From an uncultured bacterium (GTDB lineage: Bacteria > Bacteroidota > Ignavibacteria > Kapaibacteriales > UBA4661): a stretch of DNA of 33,245 nt. Shown here piece by piece: positions 1-8,600 of the stretch. The DNA is taken from assembly GCA_937899715.1 (NCBI GenBank), contig CALCNX010000054.1, positions 1-33,245 of the forward strand, read 5' to 3'. Within the stretch, counting starts at the first letter, position 1, and each line of letters starts with the position of its first letter. A program made the translations under genes and the position numbers. The notes under the pieces are model-generated. The model was given only the letters and a program-made list of their open reading frames with translations, did not search any database and had not been told where the DNA came from.

Positions 1-26
1 TTCCCTACACGACGCTCTTCCGATCT
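1..26. other. Illumina TruSeq adapter remnant at contig end
   Basis: The first 26 bases match the 3' end of the TruSeq universal adapter exactly, ending in GCTCTTCCGATCT. The match is from memory of the adapter sequence. Genuine sequence begins at 27, where the reading frame of the PD40 gene is immediately open. This is a technical artefact, not part of the genome. Confidence 0.96.
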
Positions 27-818
27 TGCTGAGTTGATGGGCTGTCCCAGATTTGCTGGCGTTGACCATTTCCCGTTTTTTCTGAAGCTAATGTACAAAT
101 CTACGTCACCGAAACCAGTCGAATCGGTCGAAAAATAGATAAGATAATCTTCTTTGGGCGAAATGTAGGGATTAGATTCTCTAAAATCTGTATTAACTGG
201 AAAGCCTACATTTTCAGGCTTTTGATACGTGCCTTTGACAAATTTGGAAACATAAATATCCGATACACCCTTTTCGTTTGACTTCATAAAGTAGATATTA
301 CCGTTATTCGTCATAGATGCAAATGACTCAGACGAATCGGTGTTAATGACATTACCCAGATGAACAGCTTCACTCCAGCCTTGCGGCGTTTTTTTTACTG
401 CCCAAATATCAAAACCCTTTCGCGCAGGCATTGATTCGACGGGTCTGTTGGATTGGAACAGAATCGTTTTCCCATCAGGACTAAAAACAGGGTCAATGTC
501 TTTCCATTTTCCGCCATGAGCCGAGAATGGAGCTGGCTTGGGTGCTTGCCATTTGCCGTTGACCAAGTGCGATTGCAAGATAATAAGCGTATCGCGCTTG
601 CCTTTGGATTGCACCCAAAAGGCTTCTTTGCCATCAGGAGAAAGCGTAAAACCGAAGACACCACCGTCGGAAATGACGTTTGGCTCAAAGAGAATAGGTT
701 CCGACGGTGCTGCTGGCGAGATATTTGTTGAAGAACGCGGTGTTTGTGCGCAAAGATAATTGTATTGCACGACGCTTAGTGCGAAACAAAGCAGGAAAGT
801 TTTCAGACAGGTTTTCAT
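27..818 (-). CDS. PD40/TolB-like beta-propeller exported protein, 3' end missing
   Basis: The reading frame runs from ATG at 818 (or 833, five codons upstream) without a stop until it meets the adapter, so about 264 residues are present and the C-terminus is lost. The N-terminus MKTCLKTFLLCFALSVV followed by CAQ looks like a signal peptide. At least three WD40-like (PD40) blades are visible: FTLSPDGKEAFWVQS, DPVFSPDGKTILFQSNRP and NPYISPKEDYLIYFST. The last visible residues, NLGQPINSA, are the blade-end motif typical of Bacteroidota PD40 proteins, which often continue into more blades or an OmpA-like domain. Related proteins are periplasmic or outer-membrane propellers; the ligand cannot be told. 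The gene follows the M23 gene in the same direction. The start at 818 is preferred because it puts the signal peptide's charged residues at the terminus. Confidence 0.88.
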
Positions 819-859
819 AGTGTTGCTCTTCATGTTGTTCGTAATAAAATGGCGTAGCG

Positions 860-867
860 CAAAACTA
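860..867 (-). promoter_or_regulatory. Candidate Bacteroidota-type -7 element upstream of the PD40 gene
   Basis: On the minus strand this reads TAGTTTTG, a perfect match to the Bacteroidota -7 consensus TAnnTTTG, 27-42 nt before the two possible starts. No good TTG -33 element stands at the expected spacing, so this is a weak call. Confidence 0.35.
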
Positions 868-1039
868 TACTGCAAAGAGCAGATAAAAACTGCCTTTTCG
901 CTGAAATTCACGTTATTACAAACTGATAGCGGGGGTCAAGAAAAGTTGCAGCTATTGAGCGACAATTTTACGTCGTTCAGCGACAAAACCAAGGACTCCT
1001 CTACTTTGTCCGAAACAGCTATGTGCAATAATAACATAA

Positions 1040-2140
1040 TTACTTTTCGCTTTTCACAATGTCACCGCTATCAACCGTTCCGTACTTGACCGTCTGCTTT
1101 TGACTTCCGCGAAGGAATGAAAAATTGCTAAAGTACGAAGGAATACCCTCTGCACTATGGGTGATGCTATTGCGCATCTCGAAGTGCAAATGCGGAAAAA
1201 ACGAACTGCCGGAAGTGCCGATAGCGCCGATTGTTTGTCCTTGCTTAACTGCATCGCCTATTTTCACAGGAACACTTTTATTTTTCAAATGCCCGTAAAC
1301 GCTATAGACTCCGCTTGCGTGCTCAATGACCACGCAATTACCATAGAGCGCCAGAGGGTTTGTTTTCAACGATGGAACGTCAAATTTCTTATCGTCCGGG
1401 TGCGTGTCCGCCACAGCAACGACCTTTCCCGCCGCCACAGCTAGCACCGGAGTACCAAAGCCAAACCAATCCGTGTTTTCTTTTCCGTCGGTCTTTTTCT
1501 GCAAGCCACTTTCGTTCACCACTACAAAATCATACGCATAGCGCATAAAATTGCCCGAAAATCCAAGTTGTTTAATAAACGGAAATTCGTAGTTGAATCG
1601 GCGATGATGTGCATTGAAATCGTGTGCATCATAGACCAACAGGCGCTCTCGGAGCGGTAACACGAGAGAGATTTTTTGTTCGTACCGCTTCGGCGTGACC
1701 GTGTGCTTCACCACACACTCTTTGTCGGCATTATCTGCGAAGGTAAATTCAAACACCATCGTCTGCACTTGCAACGATGCACCGTAGGCGGGAAACGGGT
1801 TAAAAATCAATTCTTTCGATTTCCCATTCCAGATGCGGTTTGGAATAGTTTTGATGCTGGGTGCAGTACCATTGTTGTCCAAAAAACGCTCTTGCAAAAG
1901 CATACCTTTAGCATCAAAAAGCGAAATTTTAATACTGCTTACTTCCAGTGTGTCTTGGCTTGTATTCTCAATGATGAAATCAAAATTGACGACATTTTGT
2001 CCGCCGACGTTTTCTATCAAGACCGCTTCCGGGCTATGGTTGATAGTGATTGGTTGTTGCACTGTCGTTGTCTGTGCTTTAAGAAAAGGAGCTTGCAGAC
2101 AGACGATGGTTAAGAGCACGAGAGAAAAAAATTGGTTCAT
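1040..2140 (-). CDS. M23 (LytM/lysostaphin-like) family metallopeptidase, exported
   Basis: Starting at the Met at 2140 gives 366 residues with a signal peptide (MNQFFSLVLLTIVCLQAPFLKAQ region). The frame is open to a Met at 2215, but that start would bury the signal peptide. The first 160 residues form a beta-rich region of unknown role. The C-terminal half is an M23 domain: R-Y-A-Y-D at 200-204, the VIEHASG and YGHL strand-turn (H284), and the P-H-L-H-F motif with H317 and H319. M23 enzymes are Zn-dependent endopeptidases that cut peptidoglycan cross-bridges or stem peptides. The usual first zinc motif HxxxD reads RxxxD here, so activity is not certain; the fold assignment is firm. It lies in a same-strand row of envelope genes (acyltransferase, barrel-like protein, serine hydrolase, M23, PD40). 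Confidence 0.88.
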   Translation of the reverse strand: MNQFFSLVLLTIVCLQAPFLKAQTTTVQQPITINHSPEAVLIENVGGQNVVNFDFIIENTSQDTLEVSSIKISLFDAKGMLLQERFLDNNGTAPSIKTIPNRIWNGKSKELIFNPFPAYGASLQVQTMVFEFTFADNADKECVVKHTVTPKRYEQKISLVLPLRERLLVYDAHDFNAHHRRFNYEFPFIKQLGFSGNFMRYAYDFVVVNESGLQKKTDGKENTDWFGFGTPVLAVAAGKVVAVADTHPDDKKFDVPSLKTNPLALYGNCVVIEHASGVYSVYGHLKNKSVPVKIGDAVKQGQTIGAIGTSGSSFFPHLHFEMRNSITHSAEGIPSYFSNFSFLRGSQKQTVKYGTVDSGDIVKSEK

Positions 2141-2221
2141 TACAGCAAAATGTATGGTTTCAAAAAACTGTTTGTTGCGGTAAACAACTACGACGGCATT
2201 GAGGAAAAGATTCAAGGGGCG

Positions 2222-3361
2222 TTAGCGCGTGATGCCAACAATTTTATCCACCCAGCGCAATGCTTCAGTGTTAAGAAACTGAAACTTCCCTTGTGTATTG
2301 ACTTCTGCCGTCATCACAATCACCAATTTTTTTTGCGGTGCGATAAAAACAAACTGTCCTCCATGTCCATCCATAGCAATCAACGAGCGTGATTTGTAAA
2401 GCCACCAGAGATAGCCAAACTGTGCTGAGTATAAATCCACACTACTGACCTCTGTGGTCATTTCCTGAATCCATGCGCTGTTCACAATCGGGACACCGTT
2501 CCATTTACCGCTATCAAGAACTATTTGACCAAATTTTGCAAGCTCACGCGGAGTGGTCAAAATTCCAAATCCACCGAATGTTACACCATCGCGGTACTCT
2601 TCCCATTTCAAATGTTGAACTCCAATTTTGGAAAACAAGACTTCTTGCGCCCAGTCTCGTGTCCGCTTGCCTGTGGCGTATTGAAGTACCGCCGAGACAA
2701 GGTGCGGGCTACCGTCGGTATAATGAAATTTCTCACCCGGCGTTGATTCCAGAGGTCGCTCCAGAATAAAATTAACGCTGTTATCAGGCAGTTGCCGCAG
2801 CAATGCTTGTGTTTGCCCTGAAAGACCGTCGTTTTGAAAATCAATGCCCGACCTCATCGTCAAAAGATGTCGAAGCGTGATGCCGCGTTTATCGGGATAG
2901 TTTTTTACTTCCGGCAGCAATTTACCGAGCGTATCCGAAATCGAAAGCATTTTTTGCTGAATAGCAATGCCCGTAAGCAACCCCATTACTTGCTTCGTGC
3001 AGCTCCAAATAGCGCGTGGAGTAATTGCATCGCTTGGGTCTTTCGTGTACGATTCGGCAACCAGTTTGCCATTGCGAAAGACAAGCATACTTCGCACCTG
3101 CCAGAGCGCATCGTTTGCGTGGAACTGACGATAAATTTCTGCCAGCGCCACCCCATCAATGCCCTCGTTCTCAGGCGTAGAGAGCTTCCAGCCGTCATCC
3201 ATGCTTTGTGGCTGATATGAGACAAACTGTGTTTTGAGCATATCTTCTTGCAAGCACGCACTAAACACGCACATACTGATAAGACTGGCGACAAAGAGCA
3301 GCACTATGTTGACGTGCCGAAACCGCTTTCGAGCTAGACGGTGAACTATTGTGAGTTGCAT
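2222..3361 (-). CDS. Serine hydrolase, beta-lactamase class C / esterase family, predicted lipoprotein
   Basis: The 379-residue protein carries the penicillin-recognising serine hydrolase motifs: SxxK as S120-C-T-K123, a YxN-like motif as Y-T-D in FHYTDGSPH, and the third motif as H-G-G near the end (DGHGGQFVF). The ATPRAIWSCTKQ-type context and the YTD variant resemble esterase EstB and 6-aminohexanoate-dimer hydrolase relatives more than true AmpC. The N-terminus has a hydrophobic stretch ending F-S-A-C36, a plausible lipobox, so the protein is probably a lipoprotein. The substrate is unknown; beta-lactam resistance should not be assumed. It follows the barrel-like gene by 34 nt and is probably co-transcribed with it. 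Confidence 0.88.
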   Translation of the reverse strand: MQLTIVHRLARKRFRHVNIVLLFVASLISMCVFSACLQEDMLKTQFVSYQPQSMDDGWKLSTPENEGIDGVALAEIYRQFHANDALWQVRSMLVFRNGKLVAESYTKDPSDAITPRAIWSCTKQVMGLLTGIAIQQKMLSISDTLGKLLPEVKNYPDKRGITLRHLLTMRSGIDFQNDGLSGQTQALLRQLPDNSVNFILERPLESTPGEKFHYTDGSPHLVSAVLQYATGKRTRDWAQEVLFSKIGVQHLKWEEYRDGVTFGGFGILTTPRELAKFGQIVLDSGKWNGVPIVNSAWIQEMTTEVSSVDLYSAQFGYLWWLYKSRSLIAMDGHGGQFVFIAPQKKLVIVMTAEVNTQGKFQFLNTEALRWVDKIVGITR

Positions 3362-3395
3362 GATAATTGTCGAAATGTCTTGAATACAAAAACGA

Positions 3396-4148
3396 TTAAA
3401 ACGTCAAGGTCAAGCCATGACGCAGCGCAATCCACTGCGGCAAATAAAAGTAAGCATCAATATCGAAGGTGTACGATAGGCGAATTGGCTCATTATTTCC
3501 CGTATTGTTCGCTTGCCACTGCACCTCAAAGCGCGTTCTGCTAAATTGGTTTACGCTTCCAAATCCAATATTTTGATGTAAATAGCGCAAAGCCTCTCCA
3601 AATCCTAAATCAAAAAAGTAGGGACTGCGAACTTCAGGCGGGCGCGAGGTAAGCCCCAGCAATGAAGTCGTTCCCATTACACGCCAATTATTTTCCAGTG
3701 CCTGAAAACGATATTCCGCCGCCAAGCCTGCACTGAACTGCGAGAACCAATAGCTTACCCCGCTTTGCAACTCAGGATACAACTGATAGTTATAGTCGGC
3801 TGCCAGAACCGTACCGATGAATAAAGAAGGTGTAACCTTCCACTTGTAAAGCCATTCCGCAGGCATCAGATGAAAATTCACGCCCAAAATTCCTCTGCTG
3901 AATACTGCTCCGGCTCCTATTTGTGATTTCAGCGTGGACACCGCCTCACTGCCTTCCCAAGCCCATTCGTGCGCATACTGAAGTTGCGAGCCGGTAAAGA
4001 CATGACCACCATTCTGCGATTCTTTGATTTGAAGCAGTTCAAGGGAGATTTTATCACGATGATGCAGACTATCGCTTTGGCTCAATGCTTTCTGCGAAAA
4101 TTGCACCACAGCGAGGAGTATGCAGGCGTACAAAATTGATTTTTGCAT
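3396..4148 (-). CDS. Hypothetical outer-membrane beta-barrel-like protein
   Basis: I do not recognise a named family. From the Met at 4148 the protein is 250 residues, with a signal peptide (MQKSILYACILLAVVQFS, then ALSQ); the frame is open to 4181. The rest alternates polar and aromatic/aliphatic residues, is rich in Tyr, Trp and Phe, and ends in a terminal Phe (LTLTF). Those are hallmarks of an outer-membrane beta-barrel inserted by the BAM machinery. It has the size of a small porin-like or acyloxyacyl hydrolase-like barrel, but no catalytic motif was seen. It sits 34 nt upstream of the serine hydrolase gene and may share its transcript. Confidence 0.7.
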   Translation of the reverse strand: MQKSILYACILLAVVQFSQKALSQSDSLHHRDKISLELLQIKESQNGGHVFTGSQLQYAHEWAWEGSEAVSTLKSQIGAGAVFSRGILGVNFHLMPAEWLYKWKVTPSLFIGTVLAADYNYQLYPELQSGVSYWFSQFSAGLAAEYRFQALENNWRVMGTTSLLGLTSRPPEVRSPYFFDLGFGEALRYLHQNIGFGSVNQFSRTRFEVQWQANNTGNNEPIRLSYTFDIDAYFYLPQWIALRHGLTLTF

Positions 4149-4201
4149 GACCATTTTGAGAAGAATACCGATGAAGAGCATAACGATTACCAGCGTAGAG
4201 C

Positions 4202-4269
4202 AGAAATCAACTGAGAAAAGAAATTAACTGAGAAAAGAAATCAGTTTAGAACAGAAATTTGCTCAGAAG
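4202..4269. repeat. Four degenerate copies of a 17-bp tandem repeat
   Basis: Units at 4202-4218, 4219-4235, 4236-4252 and 4253-4269 all begin AGAAAT on the plus strand. The first two differ at one base (AGAAATCAACTGAGAAA and AGAAATTAACTGAGAAA); the third and fourth are more diverged. The array spans the end of the acyltransferase coding region and its stop codon, and supplies the last nine or so codons. Confidence 0.8.
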
Positions 4270-5449
4270 CACTATCGGGAAGGGGCTTCACAGAATCCTT
4301 AACAGTAGCGTTGGCAAGCGGCTTCAAACCAAAGAACGGGCGAAGAAACACCACACGCCGAATGACCTCAACAAGTGCAAGCGCAATCAGGTATGTACCG
4401 AAAGTAGAAAGTGCGAACTTTGTCCAAAGCCCCATTTGAAGCGGCAGAATGTAATAGCCCAGCACAAGGGTAATACTTTGATGCAGGATGTAGAACGGCA
4501 TTACCATTTCGTTGGCATAGCGCAAAAATCGGTTCGTGAACTGCAAGTAATGACGTGCCATGCCAAGAAAAGCGCATATCCACGCCCAGTAATTGAGAGC
4601 CTTCAGGAAGCGATATGGCACGAGTTGAAGTGGCGTGAAATTATCCTCAGGAAGCCAATAAAAAATATAGCAAATGACCGTACAAACAATCCCCACCGAC
4701 AGTGCCGTCCAACGTTGACGCTCAAGGAGATTGCGCACCTGTTCACTGGAAGCAATCACGAAGCCGCAGGAAAACATGAGAATCGAAACCGCATGATTGT
4801 ACCAATCCCATGTGAGATTATGCGTTACAGGAAAGTACGTTTTGAGTTGCTCAAACGTCCCGAAAACAATCGCCGGAAGCAAGAACAAAAACGGCTTTGC
4901 GAGCCAATCTGCTGCGCGATTGATTTTTTCTTGTGCCGTGTCCGTACGAAGTTTCGCCAGAAACCCGATAAACAGAAGGGAATACACCAAGATATACACC
5001 ACAAACCAGAGATGATGCCACGAGATATTGCCCTTGCTGTATGTGCCTTGCGTAAAAGCATCTCTCATCCACCATTCAACATATCCAAGCGTGGTTTGCC
5101 CTTTCATTGCGCGTTCCACCCAAATTTGCGGTGGAATAATAAATGCCATTCCGAAAAGAAGCGGAATACCAAGCCGTTTCCAGCGTTCACGACGAAACTC
5201 ACCGACCGTGCGCTTTCGGAGTGCAAAAAACACCCCTGCGCCTGAAATGAGAAACAACAACGACAAACGCCACTGCCCTTGAAAAATCATAATATGGTCT
5301 AAAAGGCTTGTTGTTTCTGCGTTCTTGATGTGAAAATCCCACGTATTGAACATCATTCCGGCATGGAATGGAACGAGAATACAAAAGGCGAGAACGCGCA
5401 GCCAATCGAGGTCATAGGAACGCGGCGAAGCAGTTGTTTGGGGAGTCAT
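4241..5449 (-). CDS. Acyltransferase family 3 (OpgC/OafA-like) integral membrane protein
   Basis: The 402-residue protein starts with the signature of the Acyl_transf_3 family: D-L-D-W-L-R-V-L-A-F and the conserved histidine in PFHAGMMF. It has about ten hydrophobic segments, the arginine-rich loop FRRERWKRLGIPLLFG, the WHHLWFVVYILVYSLLF segment and the late MPFYILHQSITLV motif. These resemble the OpgC/MdoC (succinyl to osmoregulated glucans) branch of membrane O-acyltransferases. The family moves acyl groups from a cytoplasmic donor to surface or periplasmic glycans. The acceptor here is unknown. The C-terminal tail after the last membrane segment is hydrophilic and its end is encoded by a 17-bp tandem repeat. 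A TAnnTTTG element 46 nt upstream suggests it has its own promoter. Confidence 0.87.
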   Translation of the reverse strand: MTPQTTASPRSYDLDWLRVLAFCILVPFHAGMMFNTWDFHIKNAETTSLLDHIMIFQGQWRLSLLFLISGAGVFFALRKRTVGEFRRERWKRLGIPLLFGMAFIIPPQIWVERAMKGQTTLGYVEWWMRDAFTQGTYSKGNISWHHLWFVVYILVYSLLFIGFLAKLRTDTAQEKINRAADWLAKPFLFLLPAIVFGTFEQLKTYFPVTHNLTWDWYNHAVSILMFSCGFVIASSEQVRNLLERQRWTALSVGIVCTVICYIFYWLPEDNFTPLQLVPYRFLKALNYWAWICAFLGMARHYLQFTNRFLRYANEMVMPFYILHQSITLVLGYYILPLQMGLWTKFALSTFGTYLIALALVEVIRRVVFLRPFFGLKPLANATVKDSVKPLPDSASEQISVLN

Positions 5450-5494
5450 TGCTTTTGCTCAAAAAAGTGATTTGATTGAGTGATTTACCTACCC

Positions 5495-5502
5495 CAAATC
5501 TA
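5495..5502 (-). promoter_or_regulatory. Candidate -7 promoter element for the acyltransferase gene
   Basis: On the minus strand this reads TAGATTTG, a perfect TAnnTTTG match 46 nt before the ATG at 5449. The -33 region at about 19 nt spacing has TTT rather than TTG. Spacing and position are plausible. Confidence 0.4.
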
Positions 5503-5544
5503 CGCCGAGAAATGTTGAAAATCGCAGTAACGTGCGTGAATTGT

Positions 5545-5573
5545 CGAAAATGAAGAGTGAGTTGTCATTTTCG
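5545..5573. repeat. 9-bp inverted repeat downstream of sbcC
   Basis: CGAAAATGA at 5545-5553 pairs with TCATTTTCG at 5565-5573 over an 11-nt loop. It lies 30 nt after the sbcC stop and could act as a weak terminator or mRNA-end hairpin, but no U-tract follows on the minus strand. Confidence 0.35.
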
Positions 5574-5602
5574 GTCTATAAAGTTCATTCCCTTTCACTG
5601 CT

Positions 5603-8600
5603 TCATTCATATTTTCTGCCAACCACACGCACATCGCTCACACCGTCGCCGCGTTTCCGAACTTGAATCTGTGTGGTGATGCGCTCTTTGAGCATTTCCA
5701 CGTGCGAGATTATGCCAATGGTTTTGCCCCGCATTCTGAGGTTTTCAAGAGCCGTCATCACTTCTTCCAACGTCTGGGAATCAAGTGTGCCAAAGCCTTC
5801 ATCTACAAAGAGCGAATCTATGCGGGTCTTGTGGCTTGCCAAATCGGACAACCCCAATGCAAGCGCCAGACTCACCAAAAACGATTCCCCGCCTGACAAA
5901 CTTTCCATCGGGCGTACTGCTCCTGCTTGTTCGTTGTCCACGATGGCAAGCGCTAAATCTGCGTCGGGGGCTTTCAGAATTTCGTACCGTGCGTTCAGGC
6001 GCGAAAGCTGCACATTCGCAAGCCGCACCAACCGTGCAAGCGTCAGCCCTTGCGCAAACCGACGGAATTTATCGCCGTTTGCCGAACCAATGAGATTGTT
6101 CAACTTTTGCCAGCGATTATTTTCCATGCTTAACGTCGCACACTCTTCTGTAAGCGAGGTGTGTTCCCGTTTGTGCATCTCGTCGTTTGCCAAAAGCTGC
6201 TGCAAGGCTCCCATTTCCTGCAAAAGCACCTTTTGTTTGCCGGAAATTTCTTCCAAGCGAGATGTTGTCTCTTCTTCGGACTCTTCGCCCAAAAGATTTT
6301 TTTTGCGTTCGCTCTCGAACCGCGCCAGTGCTTCACGTAAGGCGGTTTGCTCTAGCAGAAGCTCATCGGAAAGAGTTTTGGAGCGATATTCGAGTCGTTC
6401 TGCTTCTTCCGCAGTCATCATCGCTGAGCGAATGTCGTCCAATGAGGCAAAGCCTTGACCACGAGCGGCATTGAGAATATCGTTTACGTTATTTTCTGTG
6501 TCACGTTCCAAATCCTTGTACCGACGCTTGTTTTCTTCTGTTGCCGATTGAAGTGCGCCGAGCGCTGTTTCTGCTGTCCGTGCGGCATTTTGTGCTTGGT
6601 CATATTCCTTCTCCGTTGCTTGTATGGCGGCTTCCAAGCGTTTGCGCTCTTCATCAGGCTTTTTTGTGCCAAAAATTTCTGCTCGTTCTTTGCGAAGTTC
6701 AGCCAAACGTTTTTCTTTGTTGCTCACTTCCTCTATAAGCCGCTTAGATGTTCGTTCTTTTTCCTCATACGCTTGCCCAAGCTCTTCCAGACCGGCTTGC
6801 AACTGTTCGGCTTCCCCACGTAAACGACGTTCCAAATCGTTTTGTTCGGCATACGTCTCAGAACGTTTCGTGAGGCGCTGCACAAGTTCTTGTGAGGCTT
6901 TCGGGCTTTCAGGCACAGTTTCCTCAAAGGCAGCACATTGTTCGTCAAGTTCTCGTTTGCATCGTTCAAATGCTGCTAAAGTAGTATTTGTGCGGTCTAG
7001 TAGCGCAGGTATATTTCCCTTCAGTGTTACGCAAAGGTTTTCTAAAATTGCAATAGCGGTATTTGCTTTGGAAAGTGATTCCTTTGCCGTTTCAGTATTA
7101 GTGCGCTCTGTGGCAATACTGGCTTGAAGTTCTTCCGTTGCTTTTTTTATGGCGTTCAGGCGTTTGTACTCGTCGCGTTTTGTCGTTTGCACCGTTTCCA
7201 AGTACGCAGCATCCATCAAATATGAGGTATTGTTTTGCGCGTTCAGAGCGTCGAACTGTGTAAGTAATTCCGCTATTTCTAACTGCACCCGCACAATCCC
7301 TGCTTCTGTGCTTGCGAGGTCGCTTTCTATTCTGCTTTGCTGTGCAGCGAGATCGCTACTTTGCTTATTCAGTTTTTTGACAAGAGCTTCTATTTTCTTC
7401 AATGCTGCTTCATCACTGCTTTCGTCCCGTGTGGGCTGATGCTCGGCAAAGGGGTGATGCGTCGAACCACACAAAAAACACTCCTCGCCCGCTACAAGGC
7501 GTTTGCGGTCGTCTTCGTATTTGGCAATGAGGCGCGATTGGTCGAGAACACGCTGCGCCAGAACGCGCTTCTCTTCTGCATCTTCAAGGCTTTTCTGAAG
7601 TTCACGACTTTGGTCTTGAAATCCGAGAATATCCGACGCACACTTCTCGCGGTATGCCTCAAGTCCTCGTAATTCCTCGCTCTTTTTCGCACTTTGCTTC
7701 GCCAGCGCAACTTGGTCTTTTAGTGCCGTACCCTGGTCTTTGCAAAGCCCAATTTTTTCCTCCAACTCACCTGCTGACATTCCTTCCAAGGCAGTCTCCA
7801 GCTTGGTTTGAAGATTGCTCACGAGCGCGGTTGTTTTGTCAAACGCCTCCTGAAGTGTTCTACGCTTGTCAGAATCCGCTATGATACTGAGTTCAGCATC
7901 ACGCAGTTTTTTCTCATTTTCCGCCAAAGCGTCCAGTGCTGTTGCATATGCTTTTTGTGCTTCTTCCACTTGTGCAATAGTGCTGCGAAGAAGTGGTAAT
8001 GCTGATTCCAGCGCTTTATCACCCCCATTGTGCCGTAACCATTCCGCCGCAGCATAAGCTTTGGTGCGCTTTTCATTGAGTGTATTGGTACGCCGTTCAA
8101 ACTCTTTTTTTGCTTTTACCGCTTCTGTATTGGCGGCATCAGCATTCAAGCGGTCTTTGGATAGCTGTTCTTCCTCAGCCGCAATAACGCTATCTTTTTT
8201 TACAACCACATCAAAAAGCATTTGTGCGTCAGCAAGCTCCTGCTTTCGCGCCGTGCGCGTACGGTCAGCTTCGAGTGCATGATCTTGCGCGGTCTGCAAA
8301 GCGGCTTGTGCTTCGGGAATATGCTTTGTTTCCGCTATCACAATCGTTTCTTGGAGCGTCTGAATATCACTTATAGTTTTGTCAAAAACCGCAAGTTTGG
8401 CGTGAAATGGTGCAGTTTGGTGATGTTTGCTTAAACGCTCTCGCTCTGGTATAAATGCGTCAAACTCCTTTTGCACCGCTTCCAATCTTGCTTTACGCTT
8501 TGTGCTTTCGATTTCCAAAGCATTCACATCGCTCGCCCACTGAAGCACTGTGCGAAGACGCTTCATTTCATCTTCCAATGCTCCGCTTGCCGTATTTTTC

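Noticed and set aside
2222..3361. Calling the serine hydrolase an AmpC beta-lactamase
   Set aside because: The YxN motif is YTD and the overall pattern fits esterase or peptidase-like members, so resistance is not supported.
4259..5245. Plus-strand open frame of 328 codons
   Set aside because: It is antisense to the acyltransferase gene, very basic and low in hydrophobic cores, with no recognisable motif.
5673..6458. Plus-strand open frame of 261 codons inside sbcC
   Set aside because: It is rich in Ser, Arg and Cys, has no domain, and lies fully antisense to the well-supported SbcC C-terminal half. It is a shadow of sbcC codon use.
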